DNA of 64,000 nucleotides from CAWJKP01 sp963843465 (GTDB lineage Bacteria > Planctomycetota > Planctomycetia > Pirellulales > Thermoguttaceae), in NCBI GenBank assembly GCA_963843465.1, contig CAWJKP010000004.1, positions 1 to 64,000 of the forward strand, written 5' to 3'. Shown piece by piece: positions 26,997 through 35,487 of this stretch. The notes under the pieces are model-generated. The model worked only from the letters and a program-made list of their open reading frames with translations. It was not told where the DNA came from and did not search any database. Each line of letters opens with the position of its first letter. The stretch's first letter is position 1. The position numbers were made by a program, and so were the translations under genes.

Positions 26997-28148
26997 TCAG
27001 TCTTCCGTCCTGATGGGTTGATGCCAGGGACTCCAGGGCGACTCCTGGCCGGTGTCGCTCTGCTGCCGGACGCGAAGGTAGTAGGTATGCGAAGCACCAA
27101 GGCGGTCGCGTCCGGCGAGCGGGCCGAGGAACTGTCCCGTCCGCGGCCCTACGGTCATGCACTGCGCTTCGACAAGCACGTTGGACCTCCAGACCACGGT
27201 CTTGCCGGTTTCGTCGGCGGCAATCTCGGCTCTCCATCCCTGCTGCTTGCCTGGGCCACGGTACGGCGTCTTGATGAGGACCGGGTTACAGGGGCAGACC
27301 ACCGGCCCGATGGGCTTGGTCGAGATGACGAAGTTGTCGATCCAACGGGACTGGGTCACCGGCGAGCCCTGGTTCCAATAGGTCTCCAGGAAGACGGCGT
27401 TGATGCCATGCCGGTCGTAGCTTCCGCGCCAGTCGAGATTCCTGCGCTCTGCTTCCAGGCGGCCGTCGATCAAGAGCTGGTTAAGGCCGTCCTTCTTGCC
27501 GGGCGTGTTCAGCTTGGCTCGGGATTCGACGCAGACCCAGCGTCCCGCCTCCTCGGTACTGTGGAGCTTGAACGTGGAAACCGGCTTGTTGCCCAGCCAA
27601 CGGAGGTTGGCGAAGTCGTTGTAGCGGGTGGTTGCAATCCGGTTGCCCCGTACTCCGCTGGCCGGATCTAGCGTCAGCGACTCGCCGCTACTCCAGACGT
27701 GAGCGATCATCGCCTGCGCCCAGTTCGACGACACGATGCTGGTGGCACGGGAGAGCTTGTCCGGCCCGCCGCCCGTCCAACCGTATTGGTGCTTGACGTA
27801 GATCCTCCAGTAGATGTCGTCGAAATGCTTGCCCTTCTGGATCACCCGGCCGGTCGGGCTATCCCCGAAGAAGACCTTGCGATTGCCCACGCCCTGGCTG
27901 CCCTTCTCGTAGAGGCCGAGCATGGACCGGCCCTGCCCACCGAAGGCCTCCTTGGCATCCAAGTCGCCTTGAGATTCGCTGTAGGACTTCACCGGGCCGT
28001 CGAAATCATCGTACCAGATCACCGCCGGGTCCGACTCGTGCGGCTGGGGCCGGGACATGACGACGCTGTCGATGCGCGGTGTGTCCGGCAAGGCGGCTGC
28101 CATCGTCACGCAGCACGCCATGCAACCAAGAATACCCGCCACCATCAT
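26997..28148 (-). CDS. Secreted polysaccharide-lyase-like (PL14-type jelly-roll) protein
   Basis: The 383-residue protein starts with a short signal peptide (MVAGILGCMACCVTMAAA). The core has alternating beta strands with aromatic residues (YDDFDGPVKSYSESQGDL, HFDDIYWRIYVKHQYGW, RIATTRYNDFANLRWLGN, RWIDNFVISTKPIG) resembling the beta-jelly-roll of alginate/glucuronan lyases such as PL14, though the match is weak. A C-terminal fibronectin-III-like stretch (HTYYLRVRQQSDTGQESPW) may bind substrate. It is not recognised with certainty; a generic secreted carbohydrate-active function is the safe reading. Confidence 0.65.
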   Translation of the reverse strand: MMVAGILGCMACCVTMAAALPDTPRIDSVVMSRPQPHESDPAVIWYDDFDGPVKSYSESQGDLDAKEAFGGQGRSMLGLYEKGSQGVGNRKVFFGDSPTGRVIQKGKHFDDIYWRIYVKHQYGWTGGGPDKLSRATSIVSSNWAQAMIAHVWSSGESLTLDPASGVRGNRIATTRYNDFANLRWLGNKPVSTFKLHSTEEAGRWVCVESRAKLNTPGKKDGLNQLLIDGRLEAERRNLDWRGSYDRHGINAVFLETYWNQGSPVTQSRWIDNFVISTKPIGPVVCPCNPVLIKTPYRGPGKQQGWRAEIAADETGKTVVWRSNVLVEAQCMTVGPRTGQFLGPLAGRDRLGASHTYYLRVRQQSDTGQESPWSPWHQPIRTED

Positions 28149-28213
28149 CCGAGTGCCCTCCCATCACCTAGCCGGCCCCCATAGGCTATGCCTGACCATG
28201 ATGATAGCCTGCC

Positions 28214-28491
28214 TCACCCAGGCATTCCAGCATCCCGTGAGACGCTGAAAACGAGGTGCTCGAATCCGCTGTGCTGAACCCGGTGTGGCCCCGCCATCAT
28301 GCCCAGTTTCCGCGCCACGCCCTGCGACGGCAGGTTCTCCGGCCGGATCAGGGAAATCACCCGCTCCCTACCCAGAACTTGGGATAGTAACGCATGACCT
28401 CGGGATCGGCCAGCATGGCGGCCACGAAGTCGAGGTCGGCCAGCGACATCTCGCAGAGGATCAGGCGGGGAGTTTCCAGAATGACTGTCAT
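28214..28491 (-). pseudogene. GNAT acetyltransferase remnant (internal deletion and frameshift)
   Basis: Starts ATG 28491 (MTVILETPRLILCEMSLADL), overlapping the stop of the upstream gene as ATGA. It runs to VMRYYPKFW and then shifts frame to RERVISLIRPENLPSQGVA, the end of a RimJ/RimL-type GNAT domain. The central acetyl-CoA-binding strand and loop (about 80 residues) are missing. It is non-functional. Confidence 0.7.
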
Positions 28492-29484
28492 CGAGAAGGC
28501 GAGCCCCGTTTGGCAAACTTGCGGCTGAAATCCCGCGCGGATCGTGTGAACGTGAACTCGCCTGTCTCGGGCAAGCAGCGCGAGGGAGCAGCGATCCAAC
28601 TCTCGATAACGTATTGTTCCGGCATCCCTCCCACGGCGGCGTAGTCGTATCCCTGCTGCATCGTGGACACGTACCAGGTCGAATCGTCCGCCAGTCCTTG
28701 GCGCTCCATGGCTGGGTAGCCGGATGCCCAGTAGATCAGGCTGAAGGCGAGTTTGCGGTTCCGGCAACGCTGCTCCAGCTTCTTCACTTCCCGCCATGAA
28801 CCCTGGTTGCGGACCGTGAAGCACACCCAATCGACATCCAAACGGAAGAAGTCCAACCCCGTGACGTGCATCTCGCCCAACCGTTTCTCCAGGGCGTCGA
28901 TCCACTGGATCAGATCCGGCAAGGGGATATACGGGTAGGGCTCGATGTCGCCGACCAGCACCTGTGGGTAGTGTTTGCGGACCAGCGCGATATAGCGGGC
29001 AGTCTCCGCGACCGCGTAAACGTCCGGCTTGTGGATCTCCTTGCGCGCAGCATAGCGGTTCATCCATGGCAATCGCGTAAATACTGCCGCCCAGGCGTTC
29101 CACGCGGTCCCACATCGGGCGCTCGATGTTGAAGGTCTTCTCGCCGGTCGTGCCCCAGGGCTTCAGAGCGCCAACCTCAAGCGCGAATCTGATTCTCCAG
29201 TGCTGTAACTTGGAAAACCATAGCCGAAGCTGGTCGTCGGTGAACTGCTTGTTCACGTTGAGGTCGGTGTACCCGAGCACGTCGATCAGCGACCGCGTCT
29301 CCTGCCACGCATCCGGCTGCTCGAACAAGTCACGGAAACACTTTCCGTTGTCGTAGGACGGCGGTATCATCCACACGGTCGGTTTCGTGCTGCCGCCCCG
29401 CGCCCGAACCGGCGGTTCCGCGACCGACCGGTCCGCTGTCGCCGCCAGTAGCAGTCCCATCGAAAGAACGCCCAGCGATTTCAA
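28488..29484 (-). pseudogene. Secreted TIM-barrel-like protein of unknown function, frameshifted
   Basis: The first part (from about MGLLLAATADRSVAEPP, a signal peptide) contains VWMIPPSYDNGKCFRDLF and GGSIYAIAMDEP. At about 29065 the frame moves to MNRYAARKEIHKPDVYAVAE, then VLVGDIEPYPYIPL, RLDVDWVCF and KLAFSLIYWASGYPAME. The alternation of beta strands ending in acidic residues suggests a glycosidase-type barrel, but no family is recognised. TTG at 29484 is a possible start; ATG a few codons downstream is more likely. One indel breaks it; otherwise it looks intact. Confidence 0.6.
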
Positions 29485-29762
29485 TCCAGGTTCTCCCTGC
29501 TCTGGCTCGGCATCGGTGTTGACGTTACTGACCCGTTGCTCCGCTGCTCAGTTCGGCAGGCCACGGTGTTGTGAGCGATCCAAGTGTTCTGCGAACCGGA
29601 GATGTAGATCCCCCGGCTGCGATTGGCGTAGACCAGGTTGTCGGCGATGATCCCGCCCTTCTTGTTGATCTCGAAGAAGATCCCCGCGCCGTCGTTGTGA
29701 TCGCAGACGTTGCCGAGGATACGGATGTCGCCGTTGAAAGAAGAGTCGAAAGCAAACGCATC
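29481..29762 (-). pseudogene. Right-handed beta-helix (pectate-lyase-like) C-terminal fragment
   Basis: The frame reads HDAFAFDSSFNGDIRILGN, VCDHNDGAGIFFEINKKGG, IIADNLVYANRSRGIYISGS and NTWIAHNTVACR, the regular 20-residue coils of a parallel beta-helix. Only about four coils remain and no start codon or signal peptide exists. The stop at 29481 overlaps the possible TTG start of the following gene. It is the remaining piece of a larger beta-helix protein. Confidence 0.6.
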
Positions 29763-29897
29763 GTGTGATTCCTGAATCCGGCTGAGGTACAGTCAGCCCC
29801 CAGCCATCATCGCATGGCCGCGTATCATTCTCAACCCCGGCAGCTTGCGTGCCCCTCGATCCTTCACGGCTGTAGCAAGGGATCATAGAATGGCGGC

Positions 29898-30194
29898 ATG
29901 AGTGATCACGAAGACTGCGACGATGCGCCGCTCCTCTGTACCCGCTGTGGAATGGAACTACGGCCTGGATCGGGGGATTTCTACCTGGTGCGGATCGAGG
30001 CCCTGGCCGACCCCTCGCCGCCGCGATTCTCCGAGGATGACCTGAAGCTAGACCCCCGAGCGGAAATCGAGCGGCTCTTCAGACAGATGAGCGGCCTGTC
30101 GGAGCAGGAGCTGATAGACCAGATCTACCGGCGGCTAGTCTTGTATCTTTGTGGCCCGTGTTACCGCCAATGGATCGAGGACCCGGTGAAATGA
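29898..30194 (+). CDS. Small zinc-ribbon-like protein
   Basis: A 98-residue protein with CTRCG near the N-terminus and CGPC near the C-terminus, a likely four-cysteine zinc site; the middle is acidic and helical (IERLFRQMSGLSEQELIDQIY). No known function. It starts at an ATG preceded by a purine-rich stretch, and its stop overlaps the next gene as ATGA, so the two are co-translated. The gene looks intact. Confidence 0.75.
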   Translation: MSDHEDCDDAPLLCTRCGMELRPGSGDFYLVRIEALADPSPPRFSEDDLKLDPRAEIERLFRQMSGLSEQELIDQIYRRLVLYLCGPCYRQWIEDPVK

Positions 30195-30604
30195 ACCTGC
30201 GGATCGAAAATCTGCTCTTTGACGACCTGCGACGGTTACTCCGCGACCGTGGTGCTGCGCTGGTGGCCTGCGCGGACTTGCAGCCCTTGCCGGAGGACGT
30301 GCGCAGCGGTCTGCCCGTGGGCGTTTGCATCGGTGTTGCCCTCGCGTCTGAGATCGTGGCAAGGATCGAAAGCGGCCCGACGACCGCCTATGCCGCCGAA
30401 TACGACCGCGTCAACGCCCTCTTGCAGCGACTGGCTGACGAAGGTACCGCCTTCTTGCGCAGTCGTGGTTTCCGCGCCGTCGCGCTCCCGGCGACTCTCG
30501 CCAAGCTGGACCCTGCGAACTTGGCGACCCCGCTGCCGCACAAGACCGTGGCCACGTGTCCCCTCCGCCGTCCACGCAACTCCAACCCCCGCGGACAACC
30601 ATAA
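30191..30604 (+). pseudogene. Truncated QueG-like 4Fe-4S protein (N-terminal half)
   Basis: Starts at ATG 30191 (MNLRIENLLFDDLRRLL), overlapping the upstream stop. It shows VGVCIGVALASEIVARIESG, AAEYDRVNALLQRLADEG and PLPHKTVATC, a pattern of epoxyqueuosine-reductase-like proteins. The expected continuation (a GLGWIGK motif and the ferredoxin CxxC clusters) is replaced by PLRRPRNSNPRGQP and a stop at the start of the next gene. The iron-sulfur half was therefore deleted. Confidence 0.65.
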
Positions 30605-31680
30605 TGAACGCCTCCTCTCGCCCCGCCTGGAACCGCTGCGTACTGCTGCTTGCCGTTCTCACCTTCGGCGTCGGTCCCGCTTACGCCCAGGAGAAAAGCG
30701 TCCGCCCGGGCATCAACAAGCAGTATGAAAACCCGGACATCAACGATTCCGTCAAGCGATTTGAGAGCGAGAACCGGGAGGTTTTCTCGAAGCGCAAGGA
30801 GATCGTCGCCGCCTGCAAACTCAAGCCTGGCATGGCAGTTGCCGACATCGGTGCGGGCACTGGCCTTTTCACCCGGCTGTTTGCCGCCGAAGTTGGTCCC
30901 AAGGGACGGGTCTACGCCGTGGACATCGCCCGGAAGTTCATCGAGCACGTCGAGAAGACTTCCAAGGAAGCGGGGCTGAAGAACGTAACCGGCATCGTCT
31001 GCACGCCGACCTCCAGCGAATTGCCGCCAAACTCTGTCGATCTGGTCTTCCTCTGCGATACGTACCACCATTTCGAGTATCCCCAGAAGACGATGGCCTC
31101 CATTCACCGAGCCCTTCGCCCCGGCGGCCAACTCATTCTGGTCGATTATTCCCGCATCGAAGGCAAGACGCCCGACTGGCTATTGAAACATCTGCGGGCG
31201 GGCCAAGAGGTGTTCACCAAGGAAATCGAGGCTGCTGGTTTCAGGGCCGTGGATCGCGCCGACTTCCTCAAGGAGAACTATTTCGTACGCTTCGAGAAGG
31301 TGAAATCTCCCCACGAAGCCTGGCTCGACCAGTGGCAGAAGAAAAACTCCACCTGGCGGGCCCTGCACCTGATCGGCCCCCAGCCGGAGCGGATGGCGCT
31401 CACCGAGGAGTTCGTCAAGGAGACGCTTGCCCCGATGGGCATCAACGTCCTGATCCTGGAAGTCGATTATGGCTTCGAGTTCAAGTCGCGCCCGGAGCTT
31501 CAGTGCCACGGGATCAGCAAAGAGCAGGCCCGCAAGCTGAGCGAGGCGTGCCGCCAGAACGACATCCGCCTGATCCCGCTGTTCAACTGTCTGGGTCGCC
31601 GCTACCATCAGGGCCGGGCTCGATGCGATGGCCGCGCCAGCGAGGGGCAAATGATGATGATCCAAAGCCTCCTATCGTAG
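30604..31680 (+). CDS. Chimeric ORF: secreted SAM methyltransferase fused to a GH20-like fragment
   Basis: The first 230 residues form a signal peptide (VLLLAVLTFGVGPAYA) and a class I methyltransferase: ADIGAGTGLFTRLFAAEVG (SAM loop), RVYAVDIARKF, LCDTYHHFEYPQ, LRPGGQLILVDYS. The methyltransferase looks complete up to RFEKVK. The frame then continues without stop into WRALHLIGPQPERM and VLILEVDYGFEFKS, IRLIPLFNCLG, the start of a GH20-like hexosaminidase barrel, ending in non-homologous sequence. The fusion is in frame at about 31305-31330. The methyltransferase may still work with this tail; the glycosidase part cannot. Confidence 0.7.
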   Translation: MNASSRPAWNRCVLLLAVLTFGVGPAYAQEKSVRPGINKQYENPDINDSVKRFESENREVFSKRKEIVAACKLKPGMAVADIGAGTGLFTRLFAAEVGPKGRVYAVDIARKFIEHVEKTSKEAGLKNVTGIVCTPTSSELPPNSVDLVFLCDTYHHFEYPQKTMASIHRALRPGGQLILVDYSRIEGKTPDWLLKHLRAGQEVFTKEIEAAGFRAVDRADFLKENYFVRFEKVKSPHEAWLDQWQKKNSTWRALHLIGPQPERMALTEEFVKETLAPMGINVLILEVDYGFEFKSRPELQCHGISKEQARKLSEACRQNDIRLIPLFNCLGRRYHQGRARCDGRASEGQMMMIQSLLS

Positions 31681-32796
31681 CTGGGCGGCTGGCTTGTGCA
31701 GAACCGGAAGGCCATCCTTGGCCGCCACGTCGTGAGGGACAAGGAGGGCGTCCGGCGAGGCCGCCAGATAATTGGGCAGGTTGAAGAACCACAGGCGGCC
31801 CAGGCACAGTTTCGTGAACGACCAGACCTGCCCCGCACTGCCCGCAGGCACGGCCACATGAACGAACTCCCCTCGGCTGGTAATGCTGGCCAGCCGTTTT
31901 CCGTCCGGGCCGTTGACTTCGTGGGGTGGCCCTTCCCAGTAATACTGAATCTCCTTGGTGCCCTTGGGGACGTAGAAGTACATCCGCTGCATGTGTCCCA
32001 TGTGGGCGGGGTGCAAGTTACGTTCCATCGCCAGCGAAACGGGGCGGCCCGCCGGGATGGTAATACCCCATCCGGCCGCTTGGTCGTCGAAATCCAGCCA
32101 ATAGAGCCCCGGCCCCGTCACTTTGATCGCCAGCCGATGTTCCTCGCCGTCCTGGGGTAGCCGCCCGCTGGTAATCTCCTTCCCCGTCGCATCAGAAATC
32201 GTGTAGGCGGCCGCGGGCCGGTCCCGATACCAGGCGATCACCCCGGTACGGATGGTCAATTCCAAAGGCTCACCTGCCTGGCTGTAGAGAGCGTAGCGGG
32301 CTCGGCCCTGAAATTGCTGGCTTGCCATCGCCGGTTTGTCCGACCGAAAGCCGCCGGGCAGCAACTCGGTGGAAAACGTCTTCTCCTCCACCGGCTGCGG
32401 CTGGAAGTAAGCCATGTCTTCCTGAAATAGCCGCTCCGTTTCCTCGTGGGTGCAGGGCGATTCCACTTTCCAGGGCTTCTCGGGCGAAGGATCGCAAAAA
32501 CTCCAGGTCGGCCGGTCGAACTCCTTGGCCACTACCGGCGTCCACTGCTGGCGGATCGCCTCCCAGTGGTTCATGTAGCTGTACCTGTTACGGTAGACAT
32601 GGGTCAGAATGGCCAGTGCTACGTGCCGCTTGTGGTCTTTGTCGCTTGCGCGGTCATATTCCCACCGCAGTCGCACGTAGTGCTGGTATTGCTTGAGATG
32701 ATCGAGCCGGGCAAGTACGTCGGGCTTGGCCGCGGCGAGCTTCGACGCCTCCGCCAGATCACGTAATGCCCGAGCCAGGAGATCCCGGCTTAGCAA
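31672..32796 (-). pseudogene. C-terminal part of a DUF4838-type secreted protein
   Basis: The frame begins inside a helical domain (LSRDLLARALRDLAEASKLA, ARLDHLKQYQHYVRLRWEY) of the kind found at the end of DUF4838 proteins, and continues through a beta-rich C-terminal domain (YALYSQAGEPLELTI, MYFYVPKGTKEIQYYW). No signal or start is visible: the first codon (TTG) lies in the stop of an adjacent fragment (32790). The large N-terminal barrel is absent. The function of the family is unknown, probably glycan-related. Confidence 0.6.
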
Positions 32797-33077
32797 GGCT
32801 TGGCCTGAGGGGCGTTGGCCGGTTGGACCTTCGCTGCGGCGGGCTTGGGAGCCGCCTCGGGCGCGTCACCCTCGGTCCCCGCGATCACCCGGAAGACGAT
32901 GGTGTTCGGGTCGATCTGGGTGTTCGCCCAGGAGAAATCGACCTGGTTGACCCCCTTAACCAGGGGGACGATCCGTTCCTCCTCGACCAGTGTAGCGCCG
33001 GGGTTGTCCAACTGGATTTCCACCCGTTCCCGCACCGGGAGGGTGATCAGCTTGATGCGGGCCAGGGCCGTGGAGGC
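32790..33077 (-). pseudogene. N-terminal fragment of a DUF4139-like secreted protein
   Basis: Reads ASTALARIKLITLPVRERVE, then IVPLVKGVNQVDFSWANT and NTIVFRVIAG, which matches the first mature domain of DUF4139-type proteins. The signal peptide start is cut off at about 33077 and the remaining 300 or more residues after VFRVI are replaced by an Ala/Pro/Lys-rich tail and a stop. It abuts a different fragment in the opposite orientation. Confidence 0.55.
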
Positions 33078-33587
33078 TACGAGTGCTTTGCCAGGTGCGT
33101 CAAGGGAGCCTCCTCCTATGTGCAGATTGTCCGCTGGGAAGGACCGCTGGGGAAGTTCACCTATCTGGCCAACAAGGAAGGCGCCAACTACGGGCTCAAG
33201 GACGGCGACACCCTCAAGGCGTCCATCGTCGGCAACGTGATCACCGTGTACATCAACGGCGTCGAGAAGGCGCGCGTCAAGGACGACACCTACAAGACCG
33301 GCAATCCCGGAATCGGCGTGTTTCTGCAATGCGACGGCCGCCATGGCGCGGGCTCCAACAAGGATTACGGATTCAAGAGCTTCACGGCCAGGGCGATCGA
33401 GGATGCCGATCAGCAGCAAGGCGAAACCACGCCTCAGACAACTATCGGCGGTTGTTACGTCGCTCGCTGGCCCCTGCGCAGCACCTGGGCAACTCCGAAC
33501 GCCACGATGACGACCAAGCCAACGCCGATGGCTACCAGCCACAGCCGTTTGCCCGGCGAGGAGGCTCCGGCGGCAATGTCGCCTTGA
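33075..33587 (+). pseudogene. C-terminal fragment of a DUF1080/LamG-like domain
   Basis: Reads GGYECFARCVKGASSYVQIV, then GPLGKFTYLANKEGA, NVITVYINGVEKARV and TGNPGIGVFLQCDG, typical of concanavalin-fold glucanase-like domains. The N-terminal part is missing: it starts at the junction with the opposite-strand fragment. The last 50 codons (after FKSFTARAI) are antisense to the neighbouring DUF2330 gene and not conserved. Confidence 0.6.
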
Positions 33588-34759
33588 GCCACCTTCACCA
33601 CGGAGGAAGTCTTCCCGGCGCCGGGTATGCTGTCCGGCCAGGCAGCAGATCCAGGGCCACCCGGTCGGGCGTCGTAGGGCACGAACTTCCGATCCACGTA
33701 GTAAGGAAACAGCCACAGGTCGTCCGACCAATGCCGCACCGCCTCGGGCTTCAGGCCCAAAGCCTGGATGTTCGTCAGGTAGTAGCGCTCGCCCGGGTGC
33801 AGCTTCTGAAACGGCGCAGCCACGGTCGGGATGCGGGAGGCGAGGTCGCGGAGGAACACGTCGCGCTGGGGCGTGGACCAGGTCTTCCCGGCGTTGGGCT
33901 CGCACGCGGGCGTGTCCCAATCGCGGTACTTCAACCGCAGGCCGCGGTGCTCATACCCGAACTTGGAAAGGTGGTCGTTCAGCCAGGCATGATAAAAGAC
34001 GTAGAGGTTCACGTCGAACGCGCGATCCTGAAGCCCCGTCATCTTCATGGGGAAGAACATCCCGTCCCGGCCACCCGTCTTGAAGGAGAATCGCAGCGGG
34101 TGCAGGTCTACCGGGGCGTGCTTGTCCAACTGGGCCTCGCCGACCTTGATGCAGGCGAAGACGTACTTCTTTCTGTCGTAGAACCCCAGCACGTCGTCGG
34201 CATTGCGGAGCGTCTGGTATCCTTCCTTCTTGAGCCACTCATTGAGTGCGCCGGGCTGGTTCTCGCGGACGACGGCTACGTCGAACGAGCCGACGATCTT
34301 CCGCGAAAGGACTTCCACCGGCGCGGCCGCAGGCTTTTCTTCGGCCGCCTTTGCACCTTCGGCCTTGGGCGCGTACGCGAAGCGAGAGGCCAGGCGAGCC
34401 TCGACATAATCGTACAGCTCTGTGAAGAGCTTCGCGTCTTCCTTGGCCACCTGGGGCTCATTGGGAAAGGGGACGACCCAGGCAAAATTGCTCACCTCTC
34501 CCTGGACGCTGATGCGAAGGATCAGGTCCTCGCGGGCCTCGCCCGGCTTCTCGGAGTCATGGAAGATGAGGATGGCCTCCTGAGCGTGTTCCTCGACAGA
34601 GCCTTGGTAAGGATGTCCTTGGTATACCGCAGGTCCCACGGCCTTGCCATCGGCCCAGGCCGACGCCTGCGAGAAGAACGAGAACGCCGCCCACAAAAGG
34701 CAAAGTAGCGCGGCGCTTTGGCACCGCGAGACTCGTAACCGCAGCAAGCCAGGACTCAT
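33455..34759 (-). CDS. DUF2330 secreted membrane-anchored protein
   Basis: Start ATG at 34759 (MSPGLLRLRV) with GAGAGG upstream. A signal segment (ALLCLLWAAFSFFSQASAWA) precedes the DUF2330 pattern: HAQEAILIFHDSEK, LILRISVQGEVSNFAWVVPF, EVLSRKIVGSFDVAVV, YFACIKVGEA-like strands and FPMKMTGLQDRAFDVNLY. A C-terminal membrane helix (LWLVAIGVGLVVIVAFGVAQ) anchors it. The family is widespread in planctomycetes and has no known function. It is complete at 434 residues; its 3' end overlaps an antisense fragment. Confidence 0.85.
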   Translation of the reverse strand: MSPGLLRLRVSRCQSAALLCLLWAAFSFFSQASAWADGKAVGPAVYQGHPYQGSVEEHAQEAILIFHDSEKPGEAREDLILRISVQGEVSNFAWVVPFPNEPQVAKEDAKLFTELYDYVEARLASRFAYAPKAEGAKAAEEKPAAAPVEVLSRKIVGSFDVAVVRENQPGALNEWLKKEGYQTLRNADDVLGFYDRKKYVFACIKVGEAQLDKHAPVDLHPLRFSFKTGGRDGMFFPMKMTGLQDRAFDVNLYVFYHAWLNDHLSKFGYEHRGLRLKYRDWDTPACEPNAGKTWSTPQRDVFLRDLASRIPTVAAPFQKLHPGERYYLTNIQALGLKPEAVRHWSDDLWLFPYYVDRKFVPYDARPGGPGSAAWPDSIPGAGKTSSVVKVAQGDIAAGASSPGKRLWLVAIGVGLVVIVAFGVAQVLRRGQRAT

Positions 34760-34770
34760 GGCAGCACCTC

Positions 34771-35487
34771 TCAACGACACCACACAGAATCGGCAATGCC
34801 TTCCGAATAGGGGACCCCGCCGGACAGTTTCTTTTCGGTCTGGTTCCACAGACGCTGGACGCGTGTCGGGAGCGGATTGGCGCCATAGCCGCCCCAAGGG
34901 TTCTGGCCCCACATGCTGATTTCCGGGAAGTTCAACAGCGGTAGCCCGCCAGGCACGCCCTTGTCCAGCGGATAGCGGGGAAAATCCTCGTGGGCGTCGG
35001 CCTGAATGTAGTCCACCCAACTCTTGTCCTCCGCCAGGACCTTGGTCAGCCCCTCCCATTCGCCGCACGGCGGCGTGTCGAAGGTCCACGTCGAAAGAAT
35101 GAACCGAACGTGAGGTGCTTTGGCACGCGCCGCGGTCGACAGCTCACGACAGAGCTTCGGGTATCCCCTCGCTCCCCAGGGCCAGCATTCCTTGCAGCCG
35201 CAACCGCCTTCGTCGTATGGCCAGTACCCGAGGTAGTCCAATTCCACGTCGGCGAACTCGTCCAAGAGCCGTCCCCAGTTGTGCAGTAGCACTTCACGAG
35301 TCTTGGGGTTGCGTGGGCAGAGATTGACACCGAAATTGCCGTACCAGCCCCAGGGGTCGGGAACAGGCGTACGGAGGAGTTCCCGCGGGGTGGACTTGAA
35401 ACCGTCGTTGGCCGCATCGACTTCTCCTGCTTGAGGTTTGCAAAGATCAGAGACCCGACCGTGACAGCCGTTGGTCCAGCTCCCCAA
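34771..35487 (-). pseudogene. Middle fragment of a glycosidase-like TIM-barrel protein
   Basis: Reads WGWYGNFGVNLCPRNPKTR, YLGYWPYDEGGCGCKECWPW, ILSTWTFDTPPCGEWEGL and YIQADAHEDFPRYPL, with acidic residues at strand ends and a likely metal-binding CGCKEC site. It resembles part of a GH20/DUF4838-like barrel. Both ends are missing: no signal peptide, and it stops after SEGIADSVWCR without the C-terminal barrel strands. The first about 20 residues look non-homologous. Confidence 0.55.
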
